A DNA stretch of 64,000 nt from Paraburkholderia solisilvae (GCF_902859875.1 NZ_CADIKF010000031.1:1-64000), one strand, 5' to 3'. Counted from the first letter of the stretch, positions 17,133 to 27,068 are shown. Program-made: numbers and translations. Notes: generated by a model from the letters alone, not told the origin.

Positions 17133-19427
17133 ATGGCGATCACACACAACCTCGGTTTCCCGCGCATCGGCGCAAAACGCGAACTGAAGTTCGCACTCGA
17201 GCGTTACTGGAAGGACCAGTCGTCCCGTGACGAACTGAAAGCGGTCGGCGCACAGCTTCGTGAGCGCCACTGGCAAGACCAGGCGCGCCTCGACTTCGTG
17301 CCCGTCGGCGATTTCGCGTTTTACGACCAGGTGCTCGACATGAGCTTCACGCTCGGCAACCTGCCCGAGCGCGTGCGCGGGTTTCATGGCGACGCGCTCG
17401 ACAATGCTTTTCGCGTGGCGCGCGGCCGCTCCGCGCAGGCCGCGGAGGAACACGGCGCATGCTGCAGCGGCGTTGCAGCCGGCGAGATGACCAAGTGGTT
17501 CGACACGAACTATCACTACATCGTGCCGGAATTCACCGCGACGACGAACTTCTCGCTAGACGCGACGCGGCTCGTTACGCAACTGGCGGAGGCGCGCGCG
17601 TGCGGCGTGAACGCAAAGCCGGTCATCATCGGGCCGGTCACTTACCTGTGGCTCGGCAAGTCGAAGGACGATTCCGATCGGCTCGCGCTGCTGCCGAAAC
17701 TGCTGCCGGTGTACGGTGCGCTGCTCGATGCGTTTGCCGCGCAAGGCGTCGACTGGGTGCAAATCGACGAGCCCGCGCTCGTCACCGAACTCGATGCGAA
17801 GTGGCGCGACGCGTTTGTTACCGCGTACGACTCGCTATCCGCACGGCGTGTGAAGCTGCTGCTCGCCACCTACTTCGGTCAGTTGCAGGACAACCTCGAA
17901 CTTGCCTGCGCACTGCCGATCGACGGTTTGCATATCGACGCGATCAACGCGCGCGACGAGCTCGTGCGAGCGGCGGCGATGCTGCCGGACACCGCGGTGT
18001 TGTCGGCTGGGGTGATCAACGGCCGCAATATCTGGAAGACGGACCTGAATGCGACGCTCGAATGGCTGACACCGCTGGCAAAGACGCTAGGCGAACGCTT
18101 GTGGATCGCGCCGTCGTGCTCGCTGCTGCATGTGCCGGTCGACCTGGAAAGCGAGCAGAAACTCGATGCCGAGATTCGCGCGTGGCTCGCCTTTGCGCTA
18201 CAGAAGCTCGACGAACTGACAGTGTTGGCCGACGCATTGAACCACGGCCGCGATTCGGTCGCGTCAGCGCTGGCTTCAAACGCGCAGGCAATCGAGAACC
18301 GTCGTACGTCGCCGCGCGTCAACAACCCGGCTGTCAAGGCCGCGGTGGCGAAAATCGATGCGGCGCTCGGCCAACGGCTCAATCCGTACATTACACGCGC
18401 ATCGAAACAGGCCGCGCGGCTGAAGCTGCCGGCGTTCCCGACCACGACGATCGGTTCGTTCCCGCAAACCGCCGAGATCCGCCATGCGCGCAGCCAGTTC
18501 AAGGCAGGCGCACTGGACGAAGCCGGCTATCAGATTGCGATGCAGGCGGAAATCGTGCGCAGCGTGCGCGAACAGGAAGCGCTGGGTCTGGACGTGCTCG
18601 TGCACGGCGAGGCGGAGCGCAACGACATGGTCGAATATTTCGGCGAGCAGCTCGAAGGCTACGCGTTCAGCCAGTTCGGCTGGGTGCAGTCATACGGTTC
18701 GCGCTGCGTGAAGCCGCCGATCCTGTTCGGCGACATCAGTCGCCCGAAGGCGATGACCGTCGAATGGATCACATACGCGCAATCTCTGACGGACAAGCCA
18801 ATGAAGGGCATGCTGACCGGACCGGTGACGATTCTGAACTGGTCGTTCGTGCGCGACGATCAGCCGCGTTCGGTGTCGTGCCGGCAACTGGCGCTTGCGA
18901 TTCGCGAAGAAGTGCTCGACCTCGAAAAGGCGGGCGTGCGCGTAATCCAGATCGACGAAGCCGCGTTGCGCGAAGGGCTGCCGCTGCGCCGCTCGCAATG
19001 GCATGCGTATTTGCAGTGGGCAGTGGAATCGTTCCGCCTTACCGCGAACGGCGTCCAGGATGAAACGCAGATCCACACGCATATGTGCTATTCGGAATTC
19101 AACGACATTATCGCGTCGATTGCCGATATGGATGCGGACGTGATCACGATCGAGACGTCGCGCTCCGATATGGAACTGCTCGATGCGTTCGACAACTTCA
19201 AGTACCCGAACGAGATCGGACCGGGTGTGTATGACATCCATTCGCCGAACATCCCGTCTCAGGAGCACATTGTGCAATTGATGCGCAAGGCTGCGGAGCG
19301 CATTCCGCGGGAGCGGCTGTGGGTCAATCCTGACTGTGGGCTGAAGACGCGTCAGTGGGCGGAGGTGGTCCCCGCGTTGACCAATATGGTTGCCGCCGCG
19401 AAGACGTTGCGTGCACAACAGCATTGA
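17133..19427 (+). CDS. metE: Cobalamin-independent methionine synthase
   Basis: 764 residues, full length. MetE transfers the methyl group from 5-methyl-tetrahydropteroyl-polyglutamate to homocysteine, the last step of methionine synthesis, without B12. It begins THNLGFPRIGAKRELKFALE, typical of MetE, and has two TIM-barrel halves. Zinc ligands are visible: His650 and Cys652 (IHTHMCYSEF), the Glu in ITIETSRSDME and Cys735 (NPDCGLKTR). The folate-phosphate and homocysteine segments (FPTTTIGSFPQT, EAERNDMVEYFGE) are intact. Cytoplasmic. Expected to be activated by the divergent MetR and repressed when B12-dependent MetH supplies methionine. A large hairpin follows. Confidence 0.98.
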   Translation: MAITHNLGFPRIGAKRELKFALERYWKDQSSRDELKAVGAQLRERHWQDQARLDFVPVGDFAFYDQVLDMSFTLGNLPERVRGFHGDALDNAFRVARGRSAQAAEEHGACCSGVAAGEMTKWFDTNYHYIVPEFTATTNFSLDATRLVTQLAEARACGVNAKPVIIGPVTYLWLGKSKDDSDRLALLPKLLPVYGALLDAFAAQGVDWVQIDEPALVTELDAKWRDAFVTAYDSLSARRVKLLLATYFGQLQDNLELACALPIDGLHIDAINARDELVRAAAMLPDTAVLSAGVINGRNIWKTDLNATLEWLTPLAKTLGERLWIAPSCSLLHVPVDLESEQKLDAEIRAWLAFALQKLDELTVLADALNHGRDSVASALASNAQAIENRRTSPRVNNPAVKAAVAKIDAALGQRLNPYITRASKQAARLKLPAFPTTTIGSFPQTAEIRHARSQFKAGALDEAGYQIAMQAEIVRSVREQEALGLDVLVHGEAERNDMVEYFGEQLEGYAFSQFGWVQSYGSRCVKPPILFGDISRPKAMTVEWITYAQSLTDKPMKGMLTGPVTILNWSFVRDDQPRSVSCRQLALAIREEVLDLEKAGVRVIQIDEAALREGLPLRRSQWHAYLQWAVESFRLTANGVQDETQIHTHMCYSEFNDIIASIADMDADVITIETSRSDMELLDAFDNFKYPNEIGPGVYDIHSPNIPSQEHIVQLMRKAAERIPRERLWVNPDCGLKTRQWAEVVPALTNMVAAAKTLRAQQH

Positions 19428-19435
19428 CGATACGC

Positions 19436-19471
19436 GCATCCGCCGTGCGTTGTGCAACGCACGGCGGATGC
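19436..19471. terminator. Bidirectional hairpin between metE and TonB receptor genes
   Basis: A perfect 16-base-pair stem (GCATCCGCCGTGCGTT with its exact complement) around the loop GTGC, placed between two converging stop codons. No long T-run on either side, so it may act as a shared 3'-end structure with rho. Confidence 0.8.
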
Positions 19472-19481
19472 GGTCCATCTC

Positions 19482-21944
19482 TCAAAGGTCGTATTTGAGT
19501 TCCGCGTAGAAGGTTCGTTGCGGAAACGGATGGAACAGGTAGTACTTGCGGTTGTTCAGGTTATCGACACCGAGCGCCGCGCCCCAGTGTTTGTCCACTT
19601 GCAGATGCACGCGCGCATCCATCACGAAGAAGCTCTGGAAGCCCTGATAGGTCGCGGGGTTGCTGTCGCTGTTGTCGACGGTCGCAAAGAGCCGCGTACT
19701 GTATCGCGCGGCGAGCGTATAGGCCCAGCGGTTGTCGGGCCGGTACGTGGCCGCGAGCGTCGCACGCCACGTCGGCACGTAGGGCACCTGCTTGCCGACC
19801 GCGGTACTGCCGGTGGCCGAAACGAAACCGTCGTCCTCCAGAATGCGCGCATTGACGTAGGTCAGATTGCCGGTCAACGACAATCCTTTGATCAACACAT
19901 TGTCTTGCGTGCCGGCAATCTCCGCGCCCGTTTCCCGCGTCCGGCCGACGTTCTGCGTGACCGAAACGGGCGTCGCGAAGCCGGGCACGGTCGATGTCTG
20001 CGAGATCAACGCATCGGACACGTACTCGTCGAACACCGAGAGCCGCAACTTGCCGTCGCTTACGTCGCGTTCGAGCGCGAGTTCGCCGGACAGCACGCTT
20101 TCGGGCTTCAGAAAAGGGTTCGCCTGCACGAACGTCGTGCCGGTCTGCACGGTTTGATACAACTCACCGACGGTCGGAAAGCGCAACGCTTTGCCGAATG
20201 ACCCGGTGATCGACCAGATGTCGGTCAGATCCCAGCGCAGCGACGCTTTCGGGGAAAAAGCATTGCGGCTCAGGCTCGGCTGATTGACCGACACGCCGAC
20301 GCCGTTGCTGCCGGTCGCGAAGTTGAACCCATCGTAAGCACGCCACATTTCATAGCGGCCGCCGAGTGTCGCCTGCAGCGAAGGTGCGATGCGCCAGACG
20401 TCCTGCGCCCATAGCGCGACGGTCTGCGTCTTGCCGAGCGAGTTGCTGAACAGCGACCCTTCTTCGCCCTCGGCGGCCCAGTTCGCGGTGTTGAACGTCG
20501 GGCTGACAAGCTTGAACTGATCGTAATGCGCGCCGAAGCTCACGATATTCGCGCCGTCGATGCCTTGCGGCCGCCACGTGCCGTTCAGGTCGACCGTCGA
20601 CCAGCCGGTGCCGCCCATGTCGGTGGTGCGGCCCGCGCCGCCGGCGAGCGCGGCGGGATAGACGCCGGTCGACAAGCCGCTCAGGTCCTGCAGGTAATAG
20701 AAGTTGCTGACGATCAACTGCCAGTCGAACGGCCCCTTGGTATGGCTGTCGACCGTCAGGCTTTGCATCAGATGCTCCTGCTCGACATTGTTCGCGGTGA
20801 ACTGTCCGGCGATCGTCGCCGCGTTGTACGAAAACCCGCCGATATTCACATTGCCGCTCGCCGCGCCATAGAACGGTGTGCCGTCGGCGGTTTGCAGGTA
20901 GGTTTGCGCGCGCGTCTTCTGGTTGTTCTGCCAGTAGCCGAGCGCGTAGGTCGCGCTGAGCGTCGGCGTGAAGTCGTACATGACTTTCAACGCCGCATTG
21001 TCCTGAATCGTGTGCGTGAAGTTGCCCGCGCCGATCACCTGAACCGGTTGTCCGGTGCGGTTGCGATCGGCGAACGCACCGGTCACGACGGGCAGGTTCG
21101 CGCCCGCCGGCGTAGTCGATTGCGCGACTTCGCCGATGGTGATGGGCTGGCTGAAGCTGTCCAGATGGCTCGCGGAGAGAAACCACGACAGCTTGCCGAC
21201 CTTGTCGCCGAGCGTCGCGCTGTATTGCTGCGACGGCTCGTTCTCGTGCGTGCCGTACAGGCCGAAGTGCTGGATCGCGCCCGTCACGTCGACGCTGGCC
21301 TCGAACCTGGTCGGCATGCGGGTCGTGATTTCGGTCACCGCGCCATACGAGTTGCCCGGAAACTGCGCGGCGAACGGGCCGTAGAGCACGTCGACGCGTT
21401 CGATCTGCTGCGGCGAAACCATAAACCATTGCGGCGAGCCGTTCTGGTTGTTGTTGTTGATCAGCGTGCTCAACAGCACGCCGTCCGCGTAGATCAGGCT
21501 GCGCGCGCTCGCGTTGATGCCGGTGGTGCGCGTCGCCATCGGCGCCTGCGTATCGCCGATAAAGCGCTTGCGTACGAGCACATCCGGCAAATACTTCAAT
21601 GCGTCGGATGAATCCGTTGCATTGATCGTTTCGCGAATCTGCTTCGCGGTGACGCTTTCGGTCGTTTGCGGAAGCTGGTTTTTTTCCGCAAACGAACGCT
21701 GACCGGTTACCTGTACGGTGGGCAGCGCCCGTGCGTCGTTCGGCTTCTCGGTTGTCTGGCTAGCGGCGCCGCTTGCGGAAACGGCGCTGGCTCCGGTGTC
21801 GGCTGTGGCAGTCGATGCCGTTGCATCGCTGCCGGCCGCGACAGCCAGTCCGTGGGTCAAGCCTGCGGCGGTGAATAGCAGCACCGCGTGGGCGAGCACG
21901 CGCGGCGCCGCGTCACGCGGGCGTCGATGGCGCGGGAAAGACAT
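19482..21944 (-). CDS. TonB-dependent outer-membrane receptor
   Basis: About 820 residues from MSFPRHRRPRD. A signal peptide (VLAHAVLLFTAAGLTHGLAV) is followed by an Ala/Ser/Thr-rich linker, a TonB-box-like region before RALPTVQVTGQR, the plug (residues about 80-200; RSLIYADGVLLSTLINNNN, QIERVDVLYGPFAAQFPGNS) and a 22-strand barrel ending in an aromatic residue-containing strand (FPQRTFYAELKYDL). It imports a scarce ligand using TonB energy. The upstream DUF2946 gene on the same strand is often found beside copper-type TonB receptors, so a metal ligand is possible. I cannot assign the ligand from sequence. Start chosen just after the longest-frame Met, where the signal peptide begins. Confidence 0.9.
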   Translation of the reverse strand: MSFPRHRRPRDAAPRVLAHAVLLFTAAGLTHGLAVAAGSDATASTATADTGASAVSASGAASQTTEKPNDARALPTVQVTGQRSFAEKNQLPQTTESVTAKQIRETINATDSSDALKYLPDVLVRKRFIGDTQAPMATRTTGINASARSLIYADGVLLSTLINNNNQNGSPQWFMVSPQQIERVDVLYGPFAAQFPGNSYGAVTEITTRMPTRFEASVDVTGAIQHFGLYGTHENEPSQQYSATLGDKVGKLSWFLSASHLDSFSQPITIGEVAQSTTPAGANLPVVTGAFADRNRTGQPVQVIGAGNFTHTIQDNAALKVMYDFTPTLSATYALGYWQNNQKTRAQTYLQTADGTPFYGAASGNVNIGGFSYNAATIAGQFTANNVEQEHLMQSLTVDSHTKGPFDWQLIVSNFYYLQDLSGLSTGVYPAALAGGAGRTTDMGGTGWSTVDLNGTWRPQGIDGANIVSFGAHYDQFKLVSPTFNTANWAAEGEEGSLFSNSLGKTQTVALWAQDVWRIAPSLQATLGGRYEMWRAYDGFNFATGSNGVGVSVNQPSLSRNAFSPKASLRWDLTDIWSITGSFGKALRFPTVGELYQTVQTGTTFVQANPFLKPESVLSGELALERDVSDGKLRLSVFDEYVSDALISQTSTVPGFATPVSVTQNVGRTRETGAEIAGTQDNVLIKGLSLTGNLTYVNARILEDDGFVSATGSTAVGKQVPYVPTWRATLAATYRPDNRWAYTLAARYSTRLFATVDNSDSNPATYQGFQSFFVMDARVHLQVDKHWGAALGVDNLNNRKYYLFHPFPQRTFYAELKYDL

Positions 21945-22031
21945 GGTGAATCCCCTCAAAGCAAGGCTGGCCGGGCTTCAAGCATGAAGCCCGGCAGGGT
22001 CGCGATGCGCCGTCAGGGCGCCGCGATTCTT

Positions 22032-22409
22032 TTACAGACTCGACGTGAGGAAAACCGGAGGGGCGCGTGGACGGCCGGAAGGGAAGGCGCCGAGCGGCGT
22101 GAAGCGGGTGGACAGTACGGGCGCCGCCGCGCTCGCGATGAGCACGATCAGCAAGGGCAGCGCAGGCGGGAGGGTCGGCACCGCGACGTGGTTCGCGAGC
22201 AGATCGCAGTAACCGCACGCTGCGAACGTATCGCCGTTCATAGGGTGCGCGCTGTCGCCGCTCGGCTGATACGCCGAACAGAGCGCGGCAGCGGGCTCAT
22301 CCGCATGCGCCGATACGACCAGCTGACTGACGAGCGGAACGAACACGATCAGGCACATGGCGAAGATGCCAAGCCATGCAATCAGCCGTGTACGTGTGCG
22401 ATGGGCCAT
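22032..22409 (-). CDS. DUF2946 family protein
   Basis: 125 residues from MAHRTRTRLIAWLGIFAMCL, a strongly hydrophobic N-terminus followed by a Cys pair region (FAACGYCDLLANHV) and a second hydrophobic segment (ALPLLIVLIASAAAPVL). This pattern matches DUF2946, small membrane or periplasmic proteins commonly encoded with copper chaperones or TonB-dependent receptors. The CxxC (ACGYCD) could bind metal. It lies 88 bases upstream of the receptor gene in the same direction and may form an operon with it. A perfect inverted repeat 32 bases upstream of the start could be its operator. Confidence 0.8.
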   Translation of the reverse strand: MAHRTRTRLIAWLGIFAMCLIVFVPLVSQLVVSAHADEPAAALCSAYQPSGDSAHPMNGDTFAACGYCDLLANHVAVPTLPPALPLLIVLIASAAAPVLSTRFTPLGAFPSGRPRAPPVFLTSSL

Positions 22410-22721
22410 GGTGTCGAAGGGGGTGAACGGTGCGGAGTTTAACAAATCCGATAGATTTGTCATCCGGCGCTGCCCGCAACGCGCCGTTCGCGGCGCAACA
22501 CGACCGGCAATCGTGCTGATCATGAGAATCAGCCACGCGTGCCGTCAAATCTTGGCTGTTTACTGCCGCCATTGCGGCGACGCACCGGTTCAAGCCTCCC
22601 GCAGCGCCCGCTGCGACAAATTGCCACCCATGCTTCCTCGATATCACACGCATCTGCTGCTGTTTCAGACTCCTGAGCGGTTCGATGATTGAGGCAATCC
22701 ACGACCGGCAGGAGCCGAATC
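22410..22721. other. Divergent intergenic region, DUF2946 / DUF2970
   Basis: About 310 bases holding the inverted repeat at 22442-22460 and the promoter of the DUF2970 gene. Minus-strand in-frame codons upstream of 22409 look non-coding. Confidence 0.4.
22442..22460. promoter_or_regulatory. Perfect inverted repeat upstream of DUF2946 gene
   Basis: ACAAATC-CGATA-GATTTGT: seven-base arms, five-base spacer, AT-rich arms. It sits 33 to 51 bases upstream of the DUF2946 start codon, overlapping the expected promoter, so it is a candidate repressor operator, possibly metal-responsive. Confidence 0.5.
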
Positions 22722-22925
22722 ATGCAATTTCTCACACTCGTGCGCATCGTTCTTTCCAGCTTCTTTGGCGTACGCAAGCGCGCGTCTCATGAAGCCGATT
22801 TCGCGAACGTCAACTTTGTTCTGCTGCCGTTCGTTGCGGTGCTGTTGGCCTTCTGCATCGGCGCGGCCATCTTCGGTGTCGTGCATCTGGTTGCGCATGC
22901 AACCGCCACGGTGCAAGGTTTCTGA
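22722..22925 (+). CDS. DUF2970 small membrane protein
   Basis: A 67-residue protein starting MQFLTLVRIVLSSFFGVRKR, then SHEADFANVNFVLLPFVAVL and a single membrane helix ending LVAHATATVQGF. This is the DUF2970 family of beta-proteobacteria; function unknown. The start at 22722 is preceded by GGAG, unlike the upstream TTG of the longer frame. A charged basic N-terminal part (RKRASHE) followed by a hydrophobic C-terminal helix suggests an inner-membrane anchor with a cytoplasmic N-terminus. Monocistronic as far as can be seen. Confidence 0.88.
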   Translation: MQFLTLVRIVLSSFFGVRKRASHEADFANVNFVLLPFVAVLLAFCIGAAIFGVVHLVAHATATVQGF

Positions 22926-23149
22926 ACACGCTGCGAGCTGGACGCGCACTGCGAGACGACCACGATGCGGCAGTCACCGCGTCCGTTTTTCCCGGCGACG
23001 GACGCTTCGGGAAGCGCCGCTCGCAGGTGCGGCTCGCACGCTTGAGGCAGCAATTGCCACCATGCAGTGGAGTTGGCCGCCATCTTCCTTCTCGCGTGTT
23101 TTCGAGGGACGCAGGTCAGCCAGTCTAAAATAGTGGGCCGGACTGACTG

Positions 23150-23668
23150 ATGGAAGATGTGATGAAAGATGCGTTCGAACGTCGGGCCCTGCTGTTGCAC
23201 CTCGGTGCGGTACTCGATGCGCTGGGCAAATTGCTGGCCCGTTCAGGCGACGGAACAGCCACGATGCGCGAAGTGCTGTCCGCGCATCGTTCGCTGTCGA
23301 AGCTGCCGTTGCTGCAGCACCTGTCCTGTGAGGTGACCGCGCGTGAATTCGCGCAGCAGGCGAGTGCGGCATTCGCCGCCTGGCCCGCTGCATTGCTCGA
23401 AGCGAAACTGGATCGCGAGTATCTCGCGTCCGTGGTGCGCGACGGTCTGTTCGCGACCCATCACGAAGGCTGGCGCGCGTATGTCGCGAGCCTGAAACAG
23501 GACGTGCCATGGTTTGGCGATGGGCTGCCGATGCCACCGCAAACTGAAGCCGCGGCGCTGCGGGAGCCGGTGCATCGTGCGGACGAGCCGCGCGGCACGC
23601 AGCACGAAGCAACGACCGCCGGCACCGGCGGTGTTTATCCGTCATGGCCGTGGAAGCCGCAGCGTTGA
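23150..23668 (+). CDS. Hypothetical protein, cytoplasmic
   Basis: 172 residues, not recognised. The first 135 residues look alpha-helical and well folded (RRALLLHLGAVLDALGKLLA, LSAHRSLSKLPLLQHLS, WPAALLEAKLDREYLASVV), then a low-complexity tail (HRADEPRGTQHEATTAGTGG) ends in PSWPWKPQR. No signal peptide or membrane helix. Codon usage is like the neighbours, with strong third-position GC, which supports a real gene. It stands between the DUF2970 gene and the converging phospholipase-D-like gene with no clear operon partner. Confidence 0.6.
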   Translation: MEDVMKDAFERRALLLHLGAVLDALGKLLARSGDGTATMREVLSAHRSLSKLPLLQHLSCEVTAREFAQQASAAFAAWPAALLEAKLDREYLASVVRDGLFATHHEGWRAYVASLKQDVPWFGDGLPMPPQTEAAALREPVHRADEPRGTQHEATTAGTGGVYPSWPWKPQR

Positions 23669-23775
23669 GTCGACTTTAAAGCGCACAGCAGGCGCGGTGT
23701 GCAAATCTCGGCAACGCGCCTGCGTCGACCGGTCAACTCTCGATTCACCCGCGACCCACCCGCAACCGGCTCGCG

Positions 23776-25545
23776 TCAGCTCGCCCGATGCGCGAGCGCG
23801 ATCCGCGCCTTCGCCCCCGGGCTCCCGTCGACGAAATACTTATCGGCCCATTTCCCATCCGGTTGCAGCACAAGCCGCAGATGCGTGCCGCGCTGCTGCT
23901 CATCGATCGCAATCGCTCGTGCGCGATAGTGCTCATATAGACGCAAAAACTCCGCGAGATAAATTCCCGCGATGCGCTTGCCGCGAATCTCGAGCAGATT
24001 CTCGTCGTTGAAATGCTCGGAATTGTTGCTCATGTTCGCCGAGCCCGTGTAGACGATCGGGTTGTCGCCTTCCGCATCGATCACGAGGAACTTGTGGTGA
24101 ATGATCACCGGCGCAAAAGGCGGTGCGTGTTCGCCCGGAAAGAGCTGCAGCTCCGGCGTGAACCCCGCGGGCACCGTCGCCGGCGAGAAAAACGCGGCGT
24201 CGATCACGTCTTTTTGCTCCTTGCTGCGATGGTAGAGCTCGAGGTTCGCGAGCTCGGTCGTGTTGAGCACCTTGCCGTCGTGTTGCGCGGCCTCGGCCCC
24301 CTGCGCCGATTTCTCGCTGATGTGATTGACGAGCCCGAACATCATCAGCCCTTTGTCGCCTGCCGCGAAGCACGCGTCGCGCAGCGGCTGGTCGGTCGGC
24401 ATAAACAGGCAGAACATCACCGAATGCTTCGCCGTGCCGATGGCCTGGATAATCGTGTCGATTTGCACACGCTGGTCCTTCGGTTCAGGCGAGAAGAACA
24501 CGCGCACCTTCGTGTCGCCGACCGCGACCGAATCAGACCAGCCGCTTGCCAGTTTCGCGGTTTCGGCGATCGTCGGATTCTTCGCGAGGCTCGCGGCCCG
24601 GTCGTTGTAAAGCTGCGCGAGCGCCGTCGATTCGAACAGATGCAGCACATTGGCCTGCTCGGTCAATCCCTCGGTCGTGAAGTTTGCCGAACCGGTCAGC
24701 AGTTGCGTGGGGCGTGCGCTACCGTTGCCGTCGTCGCTGACGATGAACTTGTCGTGCATGATGTGCGTCTTCGTGCGCGGCGAAAGCGTCGCGAGACCTT
24801 CCAGTGCATCGACGGCCGGCTGGTTCGGCGACGGCAGCGACTTGCCTTTTTCGCGCACCTGATGCGCATCATAGACAAGCGCGAGCGCCGCTTTGCCGTG
24901 CGCCTTGCCGAATGCTTCGAAAGCGGGCAACGCCCACAACGTATCGGTCAGGTGATACACCACGGAAACTGCGCGCCGCGCGTCGGCGAATATCGTCTTG
25001 AACGTGTCCTCGATGTCGTTCGCAAGCCAGCTTCGCAAGCGCAGCGCCTGTTGCGGCGGCGGCGCCTCGCCTGCTTTCAGATGCAGCGCGGCGACCATCC
25101 GCGCAAACGCCTGCGAACTGACCACCGCGCGATTGAACCAGCTGCCGATCCCATCTTCGATATGCGCCGGCAACGTGATGCGGCATATACCGGCTTCCGC
25201 TTCCAGGACGACCGGCGCGGAGCGCGAGCCGGTCACCGGATACACCTCATATTCGAAATGCTGCTGGCGGTCCGGCGGATCGATGCGCGCGTCCCACCAC
25301 ATGAACTTCTGGATCGGCGCGACATTGCTCGGCGCATCGTGTTGCGTGTCCGGCACGGGGCCGTCGAACGTAATCCGGTTCGGCAGCCAGCTGGCCGCCT
25401 CGCGTGTGGTGCCGGTCGCATTGGAAAAGCCGGGCGTCCGTTTGATCGCGAAACCGAGGAAATCGTTCCGGCCTTTGCCTGGCGGCCAGTCGAATGCCAG
25501 CAGGACGAGCGTGGGAGAGAGATAAGCGCGCACGACGACAGCCAT
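23776..25545 (-). CDS. Phospholipase D-like (HKD) protein
   Basis: 589 residues with two complete HxKx4D motifs: HDKFIVSD (His264, Lys266, Asp271) followed by LLTGSANFTTEGL, and HHKFLVID (His483, Lys485, Asp490) followed by VYTGSANMSNNSEHFNDENL. Two HKD motifs form one active site that hydrolyses or transfers phosphodiesters in lipids or nucleic acids. The N-terminal 170 residues are a non-catalytic beta-rich domain starting MAVVVRAYLSPTLVLLAFDW. No signal peptide, so cytoplasmic or exported by a specialised route. It resembles stand-alone PLD proteins of Burkholderiales rather than cardiolipin synthases, which have N-terminal membrane helices. Substrate unknown. Confidence 0.9.
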   Translation of the reverse strand: MAVVVRAYLSPTLVLLAFDWPPGKGRNDFLGFAIKRTPGFSNATGTTREAASWLPNRITFDGPVPDTQHDAPSNVAPIQKFMWWDARIDPPDRQQHFEYEVYPVTGSRSAPVVLEAEAGICRITLPAHIEDGIGSWFNRAVVSSQAFARMVAALHLKAGEAPPPQQALRLRSWLANDIEDTFKTIFADARRAVSVVYHLTDTLWALPAFEAFGKAHGKAALALVYDAHQVREKGKSLPSPNQPAVDALEGLATLSPRTKTHIMHDKFIVSDDGNGSARPTQLLTGSANFTTEGLTEQANVLHLFESTALAQLYNDRAASLAKNPTIAETAKLASGWSDSVAVGDTKVRVFFSPEPKDQRVQIDTIIQAIGTAKHSVMFCLFMPTDQPLRDACFAAGDKGLMMFGLVNHISEKSAQGAEAAQHDGKVLNTTELANLELYHRSKEQKDVIDAAFFSPATVPAGFTPELQLFPGEHAPPFAPVIIHHKFLVIDAEGDNPIVYTGSANMSNNSEHFNDENLLEIRGKRIAGIYLAEFLRLYEHYRARAIAIDEQQRGTHLRLVLQPDGKWADKYFVDGSPGAKARIALAHRAS

Positions 25546-25723
25546 GAAATGTCTCCTCGACCGAAATGTCCGAAGAGTTCAGTCTGGCTAACGCAGCGCT
25601 TGAAACGATGAATTTTGTATGTCGTTTTCGAGTCAGTACGACAACTCACCGCTTACCGCTCGTGTGCGTCATGCTTTCAGTGGTGTGATACAGAGGCGAC
25701 GGCACACACGGCTACACGGTTCA

Positions 25724-26773
25724 CTACAGGCGCTCGCTCGACGCCCGTCCTCTGCGCCTGAACACCCACCAGCCGGCCAGCACGGTCAGCCCGACGACGG
25801 TCAGCACCATCACCCAGAAGCCGTGATGATTCTCCGCGAGCGGAATGCCGCCGACGTTCATCCCGAACAGGCCGGCGACGATATTGATCGGCAACGCGAG
25901 CACAGTAACCAGCGTCAGCGTGAACAGCGTGCGGTTGGTCTGTTCGTCGAGACGCGCGGCAATTTCTTCCTGCAGCAGCTTGATGCGTTCGGCAAGACCC
26001 GACAGATCGCCGAGCACGAGTGAAAATTCTTCGGTCGAATCGCGTAATTGTTGAACGTCCCGTTCCGACAGCCACGCGGGCGGACGGACCAGCAGCCGGA
26101 AGATCGAGCCGGGTTCCGGCGCGAGCAGCCGCTGCAGCCTCACCAGCACGCGCCGCATGGCGCCGAGGTCGCGCCGGCTTTCCACGGCTTGCCTCGACAG
26201 AAAGTGGTCTTCGATGCGGTCGACCTCGATGCTGCTGCTGCGTACGATCTGCACGAGCAGATCGGCCTGGTCGCGCAGCAGGTGAATCAGCAGCTCCGCC
26301 GGCGTGCTGAAGATTTCGCCTTCGCGCACCGCGGCGCGCAAGCGGTCGACCGAGCGCAACTGCTTCAGGCGCGCGGTCACCATGATGCGCTTATGCGTGT
26401 GCACCCACAGCGTGGCAATATCCGACGGCGTCTTCTCGAAGTCGAAGATCACGTCGTTGACCACGGCCAGCAGCGCACCCTGTTGGTGCTCGATGCGAGT
26501 CGAGTGCGAGCCTTCGCGCAGCGCTTCGAAATAGCCGTCGGGCAGATTCAGATGCGCGTGCATCCAGCGCTCGCTTGCGACGTGCGCGAGATTGAAGTGC
26601 AGCCACAGAAACTCGCCGTCGCTGCGCTCCGGATTCGCCGCATGTGCGGCGAGCCAGTCCATCACGGCGTCGGAATCGATGGGTACGCCCGCCTGACCGG
26701 AAACGAACCGGAAGCTGCAAACCAGACCCGACTGGTCGGCTCCATAAGTAGATGGCGCCAGGTTCAGTTTCAT
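25724..26773 (-). CDS. CorA/ZntB-type metal transporter
   Basis: 349 residues. A large cytoplasmic N-terminal domain (FLWLHFNLAHVASERWM, then HSTRIEHQQGALLAVVNDVI, a ZntB-like pattern) leads into a long helical stalk (LAERIKLLQEEIAARLDEQTN), TM1 (LFTLTLVTVLALPINIVAGL) with the signature GMNVGGIP, and TM2 (FWVMVLTVVGLTVLAGWWVF), ending in a positive tail. The GMN motif is the selectivity filter of this pentameric family. ZntB relatives carry Zn2+ and CorA carries Mg2+/Co2+; the N-terminal domain favours ZntB. Monocistronic, divergent from the chemosensory operon. Confidence 0.9.
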   Translation of the reverse strand: MKLNLAPSTYGADQSGLVCSFRFVSGQAGVPIDSDAVMDWLAAHAANPERSDGEFLWLHFNLAHVASERWMHAHLNLPDGYFEALREGSHSTRIEHQQGALLAVVNDVIFDFEKTPSDIATLWVHTHKRIMVTARLKQLRSVDRLRAAVREGEIFSTPAELLIHLLRDQADLLVQIVRSSSIEVDRIEDHFLSRQAVESRRDLGAMRRVLVRLQRLLAPEPGSIFRLLVRPPAWLSERDVQQLRDSTEEFSLVLGDLSGLAERIKLLQEEIAARLDEQTNRTLFTLTLVTVLALPINIVAGLFGMNVGGIPLAENHHGFWVMVLTVVGLTVLAGWWVFRRRGRASSERL

Positions 26774-27068
26774 AGATAGAGACGAGAGAACTGAGCGAGA
26801 ACAGAACGTAAATCGGGGAAATTGTATTCAGTTGCGCGGATATTCTGACACATGCATTTCGCGGTCCATGCACACGGTCCGCATTTATACGGGATTTTAA
26901 GGCCTCGCGAGCGTGACGGCCGCGCCCGATATTATGAAGTTTCATCGTTCAGTCACATTCATCCCCAACAATCGGGGCCGCCCGACAAAGTGGGCCAGTG
27001 ACACTGCGAAGAGCCCGCTGCGATGACGGCGGGACGCGCGCGCCAGTTAGACCTCGGGGAATTGCACC

